Below, piece after piece: positions 1 to 11,589 of a DNA stretch of 64,000 nucleotides. Position 1 is the stretch's first letter. Each line of letters opens with the position of its first letter. The translations under genes were made by a program, and so were the position numbers. This stretch comes from Choanephora cucurbitarum. Taxonomy: Eukaryota; Mucoromycota; Mucoromycetes; Mucorales; Choanephoraceae. Where the stretch lies: positions 52,043 to 116,042 of the forward strand of contig JAIWNI010000089.1 in assembly GCA_025331435.1 (NCBI GenBank), read 5' to 3'. A model generated the notes under the pieces. It was not told where the DNA came from, ran no database searches, and saw only the letters and a list, made by a program, of their open reading frames with translations.

Positions 1-351
1 TGGCAGACATTAGGGTGATCGACTAGACGCATAATCTGCAACTCACGATTCTACAAGAGCAATAAGTTCATCTAAAGACAACGAGATCTCCAGGTTTGCT
101 TACCTTGAACCTTCGGTCCTGCAACACTTTCTTGATAGCAGCGTCTTCGTTTGTCTCGATAAGTCGCGTTTGATAGACAACACCAAATGAACCATTGCCA
201 GTGATTTTTTTATTGACATATTCAATTTTGATTTGCTTTCCGGATTTTGCGTCCTTAGCAACTACTTTGATTGTCTTTTCATGGTGGGCTAAATAGCACA
301 AGCTCAGTCAGCTATCAGGCATGTTGAAGTTCATCAGTAAATACCTGTCAT
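1..351 (-). CDS. GSK3: GSK-3 family Ser/Thr kinase, N-terminal part (runs off window)
   Basis: Glycogen synthase kinase 3-type protein kinase, cut by the window edge. Three exons join in frame on the minus strand: 351-345 (ATG plus 4 nt), 288-104 and 50-1, with introns of 56 and 53 nt, both GT-AG. The protein begins [20 protein letters not shown]. It shows the glycine-rich ATP loop [10 protein letters not shown] (residues about 33-42), the catalytic lysine in AIKKVLQD (about 55) and the start of the alpha-C region [14 protein letters not shown], all typical of GSK-3/shaggy kinases. The start rests on the 7-nt first exon, which restores an ATG directly upstream of the conserved KTIKVVA segment. 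The catalytic loop and activation segment are outside the window. The family assignment is firm; the exact paralogue is not decided. Confidence 0.9.
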
Positions 352-3230
352 TTGTATATCAGATAATAAATAAAGAAAAGAAAAAGAAAAAAAAAGAAAT
401 GAAAAAAGAAACCTAATTTTCTTTATTTTTTTATTGAATATCAGACTCTCTACAGAAGTGATGTAACCAAACAGCACAGAAATTGAAACCTCTGCAGAAT
501 GTTGTCATTTCCCTTTTTATACCTCTCAAGTCAATTCTTATTTTTTTGGGACTAGAACTGTATAGAATTTAGAGTTCCAATCAAAAGATCTACACTATGG
601 CTTTGACTTTTAGACTAATGTACAAAAAAAGACTAGTTTCTGATTGGTTCTCGAGATGAATAAAGCCCAACCAAGTAACAAGGTAGAAAAAAATATTAGC
701 ATATTGACTGTTAACCAGCTTTTCCCGAGATGAGATGCGGCTCTTTTGAGCTCAGTTTGAAAATGGGAAGCCTATTCCTTGTTCCTGCCTCTACTTTACA
801 CAATAAAGGAGAAATCTCTTGTTCTGCTGTTGTCGATAGAAACATAGTAACCAAATGAAAGGAATCACAGTTTCAACTACAAAGACATTTTTTTTGGAAC
901 TAATAGACTAATAAACATATCTTCCTCTTCTTTTTTTTCTCTCTGTATAAAACAGTTGACAGTTATAAAGTTAATGGACAAAAGGAGTATTGGAAACAAA
1001 AACAACAAACCTTTATGCCATCTTTACTAAAGCAGATTGAGAAATAACCAATGATAAATCTGGCTTTTATTGCTATTTGTAGAGGCTTACTTTATTCTGA
1101 CAAGAACCGCAGCTGATCTATGGCACCTATCGTCCCAAACTAAATTTTCAACAACAATAGGGTTCTTGTTTGATGGATAATAGCCAATTCCATAGAACAA
1201 TAGACTTGCCTTTCTATTTGTTCTAGAGTCAATGATTCTGTTTATTTAGTAAACTATTTCGACTTTACTCAGAGTGATGCATAGGATACTTATGACCTCA
1301 TGCAAATGAACTCACCCAAGGACATCTATCACCGGTTAATCCGGATGAGGGAGAGGGAGGTTTTCTCCCGAGGGAGCGAGTTTCAGGGAGTAAAAGATCA
1401 ACTCATTCCTGTCCGGTTTAATTGGTGATAGCAAATAAGGCTTTGATAATGGCTCACCATGATAATCAAATGCAAACGAACTGAAATACTAATAGATCTA
1501 AGGCTTTGAACGAACACTTGAAAATGGCCGCATAAACAATAGATTGTCTTATTAGCCTTCCAGAAAAAAAGAGGGCATTTTCATGAAACTAATTTCAACT
1601 TTCAGTAGATTTCAATATGGATAGTATCTGTAATTCTTTCTTTTTTTGTTATATCTCATTAGGAGAATGCCTTCCCTCTTTCTTTCTTTTTTAAGAAAAG
1701 TAACAGAATAAGAATACATATCAACACAAACCTTATTTAGCTTGTATATTGATAAAGCAAATACCATGTCACCTGAGCACTAATCAATGTTTATTTGTTC
1801 GAGGTTACTCTAATTTGTTGTACGTCTGCATAAGTTACACGGCAACACATTAGCTGCTTCTACCTCTCTTTTTTGGGTATACAGAATTTCGAAGCACATG
1901 TTAAAGGCAGAGTTGTACAGCTATATTTGCTTCTCTTTTCTTCTTTTTATTATTAAAGAAGTAATCAGAAGTACTTCTTTTCATCAGATAAAGATTCTTT
2001 CTAGTTTGATAAAAAAAAAGTATCGCTCTCTTGTAGTCTGAGGGAGAGAGAAGAGAGCTTACCTTTTCCATAACAGCTTAAAGAAATGATCAAGGTGAGC
2101 TTCAATTTGTAATTTACAGAAAATGGTACCAGTCAAGCTTTCAACACTTTTGTGAAGCAATTACAACAGTCTCTTTATTTAGGAGTGTACTATCATGTTG
2201 AACATACTCTTAAATCAAATGGTGTATTGGCGCTTGAAGCGATTTCAAGTTAAATAATTGCATTCTTGTATTAAGCATACTCTTAGATCAAACACTCTCA
2301 AATCGAGCAATTACTGTAATAGGAGCGACTGTGTGAAGATATCCTCTTTTTGCTATAGGTGTCATGCATGTGTTCACTAGTTTTCAATTAGCTAGAAGGT
2401 TCATTATATCAAGAAGAGATTTGAAGTCAATCAGGTCATGACAAGGAAAAAAGGAATGAGAAAGCTATTATTGCCTGTAACTTTCAGCTTTTAATATGCT
2501 ACTCTGCTAAATGCTTTCTGTTAGGTGATTGATGTCTTTCATGCCTTCCCGCTTTTTTTCTTTTGATGCTGTCGTCTTTGATTAACAAGCAAACAGGAAC
2601 ACTATTCCCATAGAATAAGATTCAAGGTTATATGGTTATTCGAACATGTGAGTCTCATTGTCAGGTAATACTTTTTTTGATTTGCTGCATCGTTTTGTTT
2701 CTTGCCATGACACCCTATGCAATCATTGCTCTCTGTCCCCATTCTTAACGCATCTACGAGAATATTGTAGATAATTGATCGTTCTTCTATTGTCTCTGGA
2801 AGCTTCTGTATGCTATCAGTGAATGTATATTCCAGGTTTTGGTAAAATCAATGCATCTTATCTCGATTTGAAACATGCAAGTTTCCTTCCATTGTCTGCT
2901 ACAGACCATTCACTTAACATTACCTCTCTTCAATCACTTCCTCCCTTATGATTTACCGCGTTTAAATACACTTTCTATGCCTAAATCTCATCTGATCAAC
3001 TGTTGGGCCTTGTTTTCGCTTTCATTCGAATACGTGCAATAAAATAAAATAGATAGTTCTATAGTCTTACCTTGTGTCACAAATCAATTGTGATTATGTA
3101 TACCTTTTGTAACCTTAAATGAAACTATGGTAAGAAAAGGGTTGAAAGATTACATAATCAATGACGTTTTATTAAGGTATATATAGACTAAATTATACAG
3201 CTTTCAAACAAAAAGAGAAGAGAGAGGAAA
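352..3230. other. Long intergenic region with one MITE-like inverted repeat
   Basis: About 2.9 kb between the GSK-3 start and the end of the GPI-protein gene. No reading frame with family resemblance was found on either strand. It is AT-rich, with poly-A/T and CT-rich runs that fit a long upstream region for the kinase gene. The only structured item seen is the 104-bp inverted repeat at 1327-1430. Confidence 0.6.
1327..1430. repeat. Short element with 20-bp imperfect terminal inverted repeats (MITE-like)
   Basis: The left arm 1327-1346 (TATCACCGGTTAATCCGGAT) and the reverse complement of the right arm 1411-1430 (TATCACCAATTAAACCGGAC) match at 16 of 20 positions. They enclose about 64 bp that is richer in GC than its surroundings. 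If the outermost TA is read as a target duplication, this fits a Tc1/mariner-type miniature element. No second copy was found in the window, so the mobile nature is inference. Confidence 0.45.
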
Positions 3231-4166
3231 TTAGATGAGCATGATAGAAGAAACAAGAGCACCTGCAACAATAGCCAGAAGAGCAGGTTTCTTTATGTAA
3301 CCATCATTTACAGACTGTTCTGTCACTCCACTATCAGAAGGAGAAGAAGTGGCGATAGGAGTATCACCGGTGTTATCAGCAACAGTACTGCTGAGTGAAA
3401 TAAAAGAGCTGCTGGATGAAACAACAGCGCTACTGGACGAAGAAGCAACACTAACGGATGAAGTAATAGAAGCGGCGTTGCTAGAAATGCTCGATGAGGT
3501 CATGGATACGGTTGAAGCCGTGCTAGCGGAAGCAGAACTACTGGCGATAGTTGTAGAAGCAGCAGTAGCAGCAGTAGAGGATGAAGAACTACCACCACTG
3601 CTAGGACCACTATAGTCACCAGGGATAATGTGAGCACATCCTTTTTCGGAAATACCGCGATTACAATTAGTGGCATCGTTCTACAGAATCATATGAGTAT
3701 ACTCTGTTCAATCAAGTGAGAAATAAGAATACATTACACAGCATCTCATACAGTAAGTATTAGAGATAGGCTCAATCAAGTTAACGTAGTATTGCCAGCC
3801 AGCACAAGAAGATCCCTTAGGTGCCTTAATGTCCATCTGACCGCCTTCATCTGTGCCGACAAGATTAGCCTTTGTATAGTCCATTGTACCAGTGACCTGA
3901 ACATAAGCATCAGTCTTGACATAATGAGCTGAGGTGATAAACCCATCGGGAAGTTTGCCTGCATCCTTAGCAAGTGGTGTATTGCCCATACAATAAGCAT
4001 TGGCATTCCATTCTGAATCAGAAATGATACGGTTAGAAGCATCATCGGGAGGTAAGAAGACACAGAAGCTTTGAGAATCGACAACTTGGGCAACCATGCC
4101 ATAAGCATGAACTGACGTTGTAAGTAAGCCAAGCGTGGCAATGACGGTAGGAAGTTGAATAAGCAT
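3231..4166 (-). CDS. Secreted, GPI-anchored Ser/Thr-rich cell-wall protein
   Basis: Two exons, 4166-3738 and 3680-3231, separated by a 57-nt GT-AG intron, give 292 aa. Residues 1-20 or so (MLIQLPTVIATLGLLTTSVH) form a signal peptide. Residues about 25-165 are a compact domain with spaced cysteines (SFCVF, AYCMG, SSCAG, TYCMRCC, TNCNRG, KGCAH), probably disulfide-bonded. A long Ser/Ala/Thr stretch, likely O-mannosylated, follows. The C-terminus is hydrophobic (PALLAIVAGALVSSIMLI), as in a GPI-attachment signal. This layout is common in fungal wall and plasma-membrane proteins. The cysteine domain resembles secreted early-diverging fungal proteins, but no enzymatic function can be assigned. Upstream in-frame leucine codons precede the ATG but are not likely starts. 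Confidence 0.8.
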
Positions 4167-4865
4167 GTAAATTGGAAAGAAAGAGAGCAAGAAAGAAGAA
4201 ATTTGAAAGCAGAATGGTTAAATAATAAATCTAAAAAGTTGGTGTAACAAAAACTAAAAAGCAGCTACATGTCGATGCTACAACCAACATGAAGTTAGTT
4301 CTGGTATCTTTTTGTTTTTCTGTATTTATTGTTCGACTCAATGTAGTTCATTTTGCTTTTTTTGGACATATTTTGTAGTTTATTTTGCTTTTTTTAAACC
4401 TGCTATTTTTACCTACTTCTAGTTTTTTTAAAAAATCTCAGACTTAAAAATTCCAGGACAGTTGTTGGGATCTAGCTACCTTTAATGTACAATGGCTGTT
4501 CTATTTCTGCATGATATGGATTTTGCTTATCTGTCTCGAGCTATCCATCCAACAAGAAAAAGAAAGATAAAGACAAGATAGACAAAATCAACTCTACTCG
4601 GTTCAACAGCAATTGATTGGACTTGGCAAATCTACCACTTATCCAATCATTTGTTATTCGGGCCTATGCTAATCAGAATAAGATCTGGTAACACACTATT
4701 CAATTGGTTTTGATTTTGCCACTAGGAACTGTGCTTACAAAACGCTTTGTCAATCAACTGAAATTCGGCCATAATTACCCGAAATGGCCTTACTGCACTG
4801 TTTATTTTTTAAAAAAAAAACAATAAGGGCCTTGTTTATATTATTAGAGATAAAATACAAAGAAA
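4167..4865. other. Intergenic region upstream of the GPI-protein gene
   Basis: About 700 bp that must hold the promoter of the GPI-protein gene and the 3' UTR of the malic enzyme gene, since both are transcribed on the minus strand. T-rich runs lie near 4300-4430. No coding sequence is recognised. Confidence 0.6.
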
Positions 4866-6820
4866 CTATTTTTGACTTGGTTCTATTTCTGGCGACCACA
4901 TGCGGGATTCAACAAATGATTTGATTTGATTCTTAGGAATCTGATCAATTTTAGCAAGTTTTTCATTCATTGTTTGCTCAATAACAGCAGTAGCCACAAC
5001 AGACGAAACCTCTCTGATACGAGCTAAAGAGGGATAAATGAGCCCCTTCTCTACTTCTTCTGGTGTTAACGAATTGGCAAGAGCTTTAGCAGCACTGTTG
5101 AGCATATCATCGGACACAGATGCGGTTTTGGACAAAATAGACCCTAATCCTAATCCAGGAAAGACAAACATGTTGTTGCCTTGCCCAGGAATATACTTCT
5201 TCTTTGTTTTTGGATCTATATAGGCAGGGAAGGCAGTGCCTGAAGCAAAGATGGTTTTGTTATCAGTGGCTTTCATGGCCTCTTCAAAGGAACATTCAGC
5301 TTTGTTGGCCGGATTGGAAAGAGGAAAGATGATTGGTCGGTCATTTAGTTGGTGCATAAGTGAAAGTACTTTGCTTGTGAACGCATGAGCGACTGAAGAG
5401 AATCCAAGCAGAGCAGCAGGACGAGCATAACTGACAACCTCCTCCAATGTTCTGTATTGCTGTCCCTGATTGTCTTTGCGAGCATAGTCTACTTTGTGCT
5501 CAGCTAACGTATCGCCACGGTCTAGTGTTATCAGCCCTTTTGAATCGCAGAAATAAAATATGCGTTTCGCTTCCTCTTCTGATACTCCATGCTCTGTCTC
5601 TAGATAACGCTGTATCTGCTTGGCAACACCAATTGCAGCCGAACCAGCTCCATGAAACACAATGCGGTGATCCTGAATACGAAGATTGGTTGTGTGTGCT
5701 ACTTTTCTAAAGGCATTGATCAAGCCAGCCAAGACAACAACACCAGTGCCTTGAATGTCGTCATTAAAGCAAGCCAATTGACTTCGATGTCTCTTTAATA
5801 AGCCAAAAGCATGAGCACTTGAGAAATCTTCGAATTGAACCACGATATCTGGAAAGACACGACGAAGTGCAAGCAAGACTTGATTGACAGCTTCATAGAA
5901 TGTGGAGTCATCCGGACGCTTCTTTCGTACGCCCATATAGTGCTCATCAGTTAGATAGGCTTCATTGTTTGTTCCAAAATCTAAAATGAGAGGCAGAGTT
6001 CTGCGTGGATGAATACCTGCACTAGCTACATAAAGCTGTAGTTTTCCCATACAGATAGGCATGCCATTGATACCTAGATCGCCTAATCCTAATATGCGAG
6101 AGCCATCTGTCATGACTGTGATGTCAGGTGTTTGCCCTGAGCGTAATTTGTAACTTTCAAGAATGTCATCTAAACGAGGCAAGTCGTCTAATGTGACACA
6201 AAGGCCATCGGGTGCTCCTATTTCAATGAAATTAAGCAACTGTTGATATAGTTTAATTTATAAAAAGACAGTTTACCTGGAGGATTTAGAAATGGATATA
6301 TTTTAGAGTATTTTAGACATGCTTCTCCTACAGTGGGGGTATATACGACAGGCGCTAGTTCCTTTATTTTTGTGGTTACAACAAACAATGACATGTATCG
6401 AAAAAAGCAATAGATTACCTCGATATGATTGTTTAGAAGTGTATAGAATAACTCAAGACGGGCGTGTCGTAATTGTTCCATTGCGATATATTTGTCAAGT
6501 GAGTTTTGCTTAGACCGAACCATATCAAGAGCTTTGTGAACGTCTTCTTTGATGTCAAGCGACTGGCCTGCTAAAGTCCATTTCTGGCGATAACATATAG
6601 ATGATATAGTTTTTACCGCTTAAAAATATTAATGAAAAGGAGTCATCAATGAAAACAATAAAAGAATATTGTGCGTTTTTTTTTTACCTGTCTTTGAAGT
6701 AGTTAAGAAAAATGGTCTTCCGCTGAAGCGCTCTTGTAATTTGACAGACAAGCTTGATTGTGGATAGGTCTTTGAGAAACAGAATTTGCTTCTGGTAAGT
6801 GTACCTTTAGTTCTAATCAT
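4866..6820 (-). CDS. Malic enzyme (malate dehydrogenase, decarboxylating), probably mitochondrial
   Basis: Converts malate to pyruvate and CO2 with reduction of NAD(P). Exons 6820-6688, 6570-6419, 6361-6277 and 6217-4866 join to 573 aa; introns are 117, 57 and 59 nt. Clear malic-enzyme motifs are YTPTVGEAC, the Tyr-containing active-site block, then VMTDGSRILGLGDLG, FGTNNEAYL, VVQFEDFSSAHAF and CFNDDIQGTG (metal-binding Glu/Asp). The Rossmann motif is FHGAGSAAIGVAKQI, followed by FPLSNPANKAEC, the FASGTAF block and PGQGNNMFVFPGLGLG. The C-terminus VESRMWSPE is typical. The N-terminus is Arg/Lys/Ser-rich without acids (MIRTKGTLTRSKF), like a mitochondrial presequence. The N-terminal 60 residues diverge from the family and the first splice is the least certain part. 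NAD versus NADP preference was not judged. Confidence 0.9.
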
Positions 6821-7798
6821 GCGAGGACAGGTTAAGAAAAAAAGAAAAAGAAATAAATGATGATGATGTCTTCTTTTTTTAATGCTAAGATGAACTGAGA
6901 TTTAAAAAATCAACAACTCTTTTCCAATGACACTTATATTACTACAGCATGAAATATACGTACTCTTAATGATCTGTACTGCAGTTTAATTGCTAGGCAT
7001 GGCATATTGATTCAAGGAATAAGTCTAATTGTATTGAACTCAAATATTCTTTTGACAATTGTCTCATTTGGTCTCCGTGATGCCATACTAACTTGACGAG
7101 TTCATGTTGACTATTTTCATGAGGTAGTATGGATCATTTAAGAAACAAAGCCTGGATGACCGAGTTTCTAGATCCGAAGATAACTCAAAAAAAAGTAAGA
7201 GAGACTAATTGCTGTAAATCGCAATGACTCGGATTATGAGCAGTAAAAGCCGTAACCACCTCAGACCAGCCATTGATGAGATGGATAAGATCAAAGCAAG
7301 GTTGCAGAAGATCAAGTACGAGTGATTTATAAAGTACTAAAGCAAAAAAGAAAATAGTATGTCCATTGTTCTATGCAGATGCTATAGAGGAAGTACAAGT
7401 ATTGACATCATTTTGGCAATGACAAGAATGAACACCAAATTGGTTGGTAATTGATACATTTAGATTTTATAGTCAAGAAAATCTATATATAACCCAAGAA
7501 AAAAAAGGAGAAAGGAAATTAATAGCTTTGGAATTCGTTGACCATACAAAGAAGAGAAATTGAAGAATTCATCTCTCTTTTTTTATTGATATTTAGACAT
7601 GTATATGAGAAAGTAGATTTATCTCTTGTTTAAGGAGATCAACAAATAATATGGATTTATCCAATTTTTTGGTTTCCTCCTTCACTTTGACAGTGAGTTC
7701 ATTCCAAAATTAGAACGCTTTGGTTTCTTATAAAAAGAGAGGTTTCTTTCTTCTTTTATCCTCTATCTCTTTCTATTTACAGCTCATTAAACTTCCAT
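6821..7798. other. Intergenic, divergent upstream region
   Basis: Nearly 1 kb between the malic enzyme start and the small plus-strand gene at 7799. A TATA-like CTTATAAAAAGAG lies at about 7729-7741, some 60 bp before the 7799 start codon. No reading frame worth calling was found. Confidence 0.55.
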
Positions 7799-8050
7799 AT
7801 GATTCCCTCATCAGTTTCTGCTTACAGTATTGCTTCTTTTATCCAAAAGAAATTTGTGTCACGCTCGCACAGTCATTGTTCTCTCTTGCCAGATGAAGAT
7901 TTCGAAGATAATTTCAAGCCAGACACCTGTATGGAAAATGATAAATGGTACTTTTGTAACAACTGCAAAGTCAGCTTTAGGACCAAGAAAAGACATATTT
8001 GGCATCTCAATCTGCGTAATACAAGTTGCACTAGCTTAAGCTCGACATAA
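7799..8050 (+). CDS. Small protein with a Cys2-His2-like motif, hypothetical
   Basis: An uninterrupted 83-codon frame from ATG at 7799 to TAA. The C-terminal third reads FCNNCKVSFRTKKRHIWHLN, a C-X2-C...H-X2-H arrangement with basic residues between, suggestive of one zinc finger. The Cys-to-His spacing is shorter than in a classical C2H2 finger. The middle is acidic (LPDEDFEDNFKPD). A TATA-like box lies upstream and an AATAATAATAAAG signal lies near 8098, so a short transcript is plausible. No known family is recognised; it could also be a chance frame. Confidence 0.45.
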   Translation: MIPSSVSAYSIASFIQKKFVSRSHSHCSLLPDEDFEDNFKPDTCMENDKWYFCNNCKVSFRTKKRHIWHLNLRNTSCTSLSST

Positions 8051-9207
8051 GAAACAACCACACATAGATTTATAGATTTCTTTTTTCCTGTTGCTAGAAT
8101 AATAATAATAAAGTCTCTTGCTTCTTATATCATCATTTCACTCTCCTTTTCCCTCTAAATCAGATTGTTTAAATTGGCTTAAATCATAGTCTTCATTGGA
8201 TCTTTTAAATAAAAAGAAAAGTATCAATCTCATAAGTGACATTTTAGGAGTCAAATTGGAATATTTCTTGTTGTTGTTGTTGTTGTTGCTTGTATTAATA
8301 GACTTTAATTAATTTATAAGATAGTCCTTGACAATAATAGCCTTCATGTTGCTTATGTATCTTATTCTTGGTTCAATTTTTATAGCCTTACTCTTCATGG
8401 CCCCTTAATGGAAGCTATCTTATTACTTGAGATGTCAGCACACAAAAGAAATAAATGAGGCAACGCAATGTTGATACTCTAAACCCTCACTCAAAGATAG
8501 GCAGGTTCCTGACATTGATCGCCTTGTATTGTATGAAACAATCAACATGAGTTCTAGATTGCTATACAGTGAAGAGAAAGAAGACAGGCGGTTTCGAGTA
8601 TTATGAACAAGGAGTAAACATATTAACAGAAGGAGAACAAGCAAGCCAATGAGTCTTAAAATAGAGTCTTTGTTATTTGGTCATTTCTCATTTGTGAAGG
8701 ATATTTTTTGATATATACACATATATCCTATCGATTTCAGACAGAGAAAAAAAAAGGTTTGAAGGACACAATAGAAGGTTGATGCTTGTTGACTGATTGA
8801 TAAGATAAGAGTTGAGTTAGGCTAGTTGAAGAAGGAATACACACAGATTTACTCGGGCCAATGAAATGCATGACAAACAATAAAGGTCCATTCTCTTCTC
8901 GTTGTATTCGATCCTTAGGCACCAATTCCTTTACAGTAAGAATGGCACTATCGCACAAACATTGCCTGAAAATTAAAAAGAGCCATTTATCTTCTTCGCC
9001 TACCAAAAACAAAGTTGGTTTCCTCTGTTTCTTTCAAAATAAAAAATCAAACTCGGTTCCCGGACTTTAAATGCTATGATACCATCTCAACAGGATCAGA
9101 TGAAAAAGATAATAAAAAAAAATTGCAATGGACTGTGGTGGCCCTTTTTTTATTATTATTTTTCCTAAATTCCCTTTCTCTCTCTTTTTCGCTTATTGTA
9201 CAGTGTA
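8051..9207. other. Intergenic region with (TTG)n run; possible unassigned exon on minus strand
   Basis: Contains a short TTG microsatellite at about 8268-8288. On the minus strand, an open stretch of about 70 codons (roughly 8967 down to 8737) follows a good acceptor-like tract (TTTTTAATTTTCAG). It has no recognised similarity and no convincing upstream exon. The last 150 bp, with CT-rich runs near 9172-9190, should hold the NMNAT promoter. Confidence 0.4.
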
Positions 9208-10352
9208 ATGCAGCAAGAAGACAATAATACGATAAACTCTGTACCTTATGAATTGACGCCACTTTCATTTAATGTGCCTTATGAGTTTCCCCGTCGATTT
9301 CTACCAACTGTCATGAAAGGTAAATAGAACTTCTCGGGGTACCTTTGTAGTGAGCTCATCTCTCTCTCTTGTTTCTTTGTCATGCAGATGACAGCAAGAT
9401 TCCTTTGGTCTTAGTGGCCTGTGGATCTTTTTCACCAGTCACTTATCTTCATTTGAGAATGTTTGGTATGTCTGATCGTGTGTTATCTGAAGAGAAGAAA
9501 CGATACTGACATGATTATTAGAAATGGCACAAGATCATTTCAAAGAACGAAACGAATTTGAGTTGTTAACAGGCTATTATTCTCCTGTATCTGATTATTA
9601 TATGAAAGAAGGACTGGCTAAAGCAGAACATCGAGTCAAAATGTGTCAACTGGCTGTAGAGACTACATCTGATTGGCTGATGGTGGATTCTTGGGAAGCA
9701 CGTCAAACCACATATCAACGAACAGCCGTTGTACTCGACCATTTCGATCATGAATTAAATACAATTGGAGGAGGTATTTCGACATCTACAGGTAAGGAAA
9801 GAGCATAAACTCCAAGGCGTGAACTCACCCATAAAGAAAAAAAAGGCGAAAAGAGAAAGATTCGTATCATGTTGTTAGCAGGAGGTGATTTGATTGCTTC
9901 CTTTGGGCATCCTGGTGTTTGGGCACCTGATGATGTAAGAGCAATAGCTGGAATAGAAGTGTATTTTACTTATAGTTGCTGTAGCTACATCATATTGTCG
10001 GTCGCTATGGTAGTGTGATTATAGAGAGAACAGGAACAGATGTCTATGGCTTCTTATTATCGCATGATATCCTATATCAACATAGAGTAAGCTCTCTTTG
10101 CGTATATATGATGAGTTTGACAACAAAATTAATCATGATGACTAATAGATGAATGTAACAGTCATTAAGCAGTTAATCCATAACGACATCAGTTCAACGA
10201 AAATAAGGTAATCTGACAGAGTCCATCTCTTCTTTAACTCATATTGTCTATCTAGATTGTTTGTTAAGCGAGGCATGTCTATCAAATACCTATTACCAAA
10301 TCCAGTCATTGATTATATACATGCCCATGGCTTATATCTGCCTGCGCAATAA
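9208..10352 (+). CDS. NMNAT: Nicotinamide mononucleotide adenylyltransferase (NAD+ biosynthesis)
   Basis: Joins NMN or nicotinate mononucleotide to ATP to make NAD+ or its deamido form. Seven exons, 9208-9319, 9388-9465, 9522-9791, 9837-9934, 9985-10086, 10149-10207 and 10256-10352, sum to 271 aa with all introns GT-AG. The nucleotidyltransferase signature GSFSPVTYLHLRMFE is at residues about 50-64; it corresponds to the GXFXPXH/T-XXH nucleotide-binding loop. It is followed by SDYYMKEGLAKAEHRVKMC, MLLAGGDLIASFGHPGVW and HIVGRYGSVIIERTGTD. Near the C-terminus is the second signature ISSTKIR, then YLLPNPVIDYIHAHGLY. Length and motifs fit eukaryotic NMNATs (yeast Nma1/Nma2). The start ATG at 9208 gives a short polar N-terminus similar to yeast enzymes. 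Confidence 0.95.
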
Positions 10353-10592
10353 GTGACAACGAAGCATGCATACCACAGTATTCTTTCTCTCTCTCATATC
10401 ATCCTCTCTTTGTTATTGTTATTATTACTATCATTATTACCACTATTATTCTAGAACCAAACTTTTTTTTCTTATCATGTATAAAGTACTATAGCCCTAT
10501 TGTTACACGTGACTCAGTCGCGACTTTCCCTCTTTTTTTTTTCCTTGCTTAATTCATTTTCCCGCCTATTCTCTTTCTTTCTTGTACTCATA

Positions 10593-10738
10593 ATGATGGA
10601 AGTGAAAGAGATATTTCGCCTTATAGGCTTTCTCTTGGTCTTTCTTTTCCCGATTGCCGTTATCTATTTAACGGGAGAGCATAAGAAAGCACCTTTGTTA
10701 GATGATGAGGAATATGAGAAAAGAAAGCGATTACAAAG

Positions 10739-10798
<60 letters not shown>

Positions 10799-11565
10799 GG
10801 TAGAAAGTACCAAGAAGAACAAAAAGAAAAACAAAAAGAAGCAACAAGCAAAGGTGGCTGTTGAAGAAGAAGAAAAGGTTGAGGAACAACAAAAACCCTC
10901 TAAAAAGCAAAAGAAGAAAAACAATAAACAAGAACAAGTAGAAAGCAAGCCAGATACAGTCAAACAAGAAAATGGTCCAGTTGTCAAGGAGACGCCTGTA
11001 AAGGAAGAAACAAAAGTACCAAAAGAAAAGATAAAGGAAATTGATGAGCACATGGACCCTACAGTCAATTATGCCCGCGTGATGCGTATTCGCCCTGAAG
11101 AAGAGGAGGAGGAATGGGAAGCAGTACCTTATGAAGAAGGTTGGAGCCAAGTGAAGGGTAAATATGATATTATTTGAAGGCGAAAAAGAATGTTTTAGGC
11201 TAATTCATAATTTGAAAGGTCGTCGACAGAATAACACTGCTAAATCTTCACCTTATGATTATGTTGACAACAATGCTGAAGTGGTCGAAACCACATCTCG
11301 CTACATTCCCGGACTAGACAAGAAGCAGCGCGAGAACATGGCTCGTAACGCAAAGAAAAAGCAACAAAAAGCAGCTGCTGATGCCTTACAGGCCGAAAGA
11401 CTCCGCAAACATCAAAAGGAGTTGGAAAAAGCTAAAATCGAAGAATTCTACTCAAAGGGCAAAGGCAAAAACACACAATGGGGTAAAAATGGTCAACGCA
11501 CATCTTCAAAAGTACCTAATTCATATGCTTCATTTAATGAGTTTGGCCAACTGATTTGGGAATGA
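10593..11565 (+). CDS. Single-pass membrane protein with poly-Gln tract and Lys/Glu-rich tail
   Basis: Exons 10593-11157 and 11219-11565 (61-nt intron) give 303 aa. After MMEVKEIF there is one hydrophobic helix, RLIGFLLVFLFPIAVIYLTG (about residues 8-27). A run of 20 glutamines (about 50-69) and long Lys/Glu/Gln-rich, probably coiled or disordered, segments follow. The conserved-looking C-terminus starts at EEEWEAVPYEEGWSQVKGRR and ends in a QRENMARNAKKKQQ type basic helix and GQLIWE. The layout suggests an ER-anchored protein with a cytosolic tail, perhaps ribosome- or RNA-associated, but no family is firmly recognised. Its stop lies only 24 bp from the stop of the convergent gene at 11590. 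Confidence 0.75.
10740..10799 (+). repeat. CAA trinucleotide microsatellite encoding poly-Gln
   Basis: Nineteen CAA codons and one CAG in a row inside the membrane-protein gene. The run is nearly pure at the DNA level, so its length is likely to vary between strains. Confidence 0.95.
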
Positions 11566-11589
11566 ATCAATAAAAATTTATTATTATAT

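Noticed and set aside
3349..3615. Acidic plus-strand frame opposite the Ser-rich tail of the GPI protein
   Set aside because: It is the antisense of a Ser/Thr/Ala-rich repeat region, which leaves the opposite frame open by composition.
8737..9012. Minus-strand frame with HFIGPSKSVCIPSS behind an acceptor-like tract
   Set aside because: No upstream exon could be joined and it sits in the NMNAT promoter; kept only as a note.
10660..11150. Minus-strand frames with poly-Val, poly-Cys and poly-Leu opposite the poly-Gln gene
   Set aside because: Direct result of the CAA microsatellite and Lys-rich codons; no start, splice or family support.
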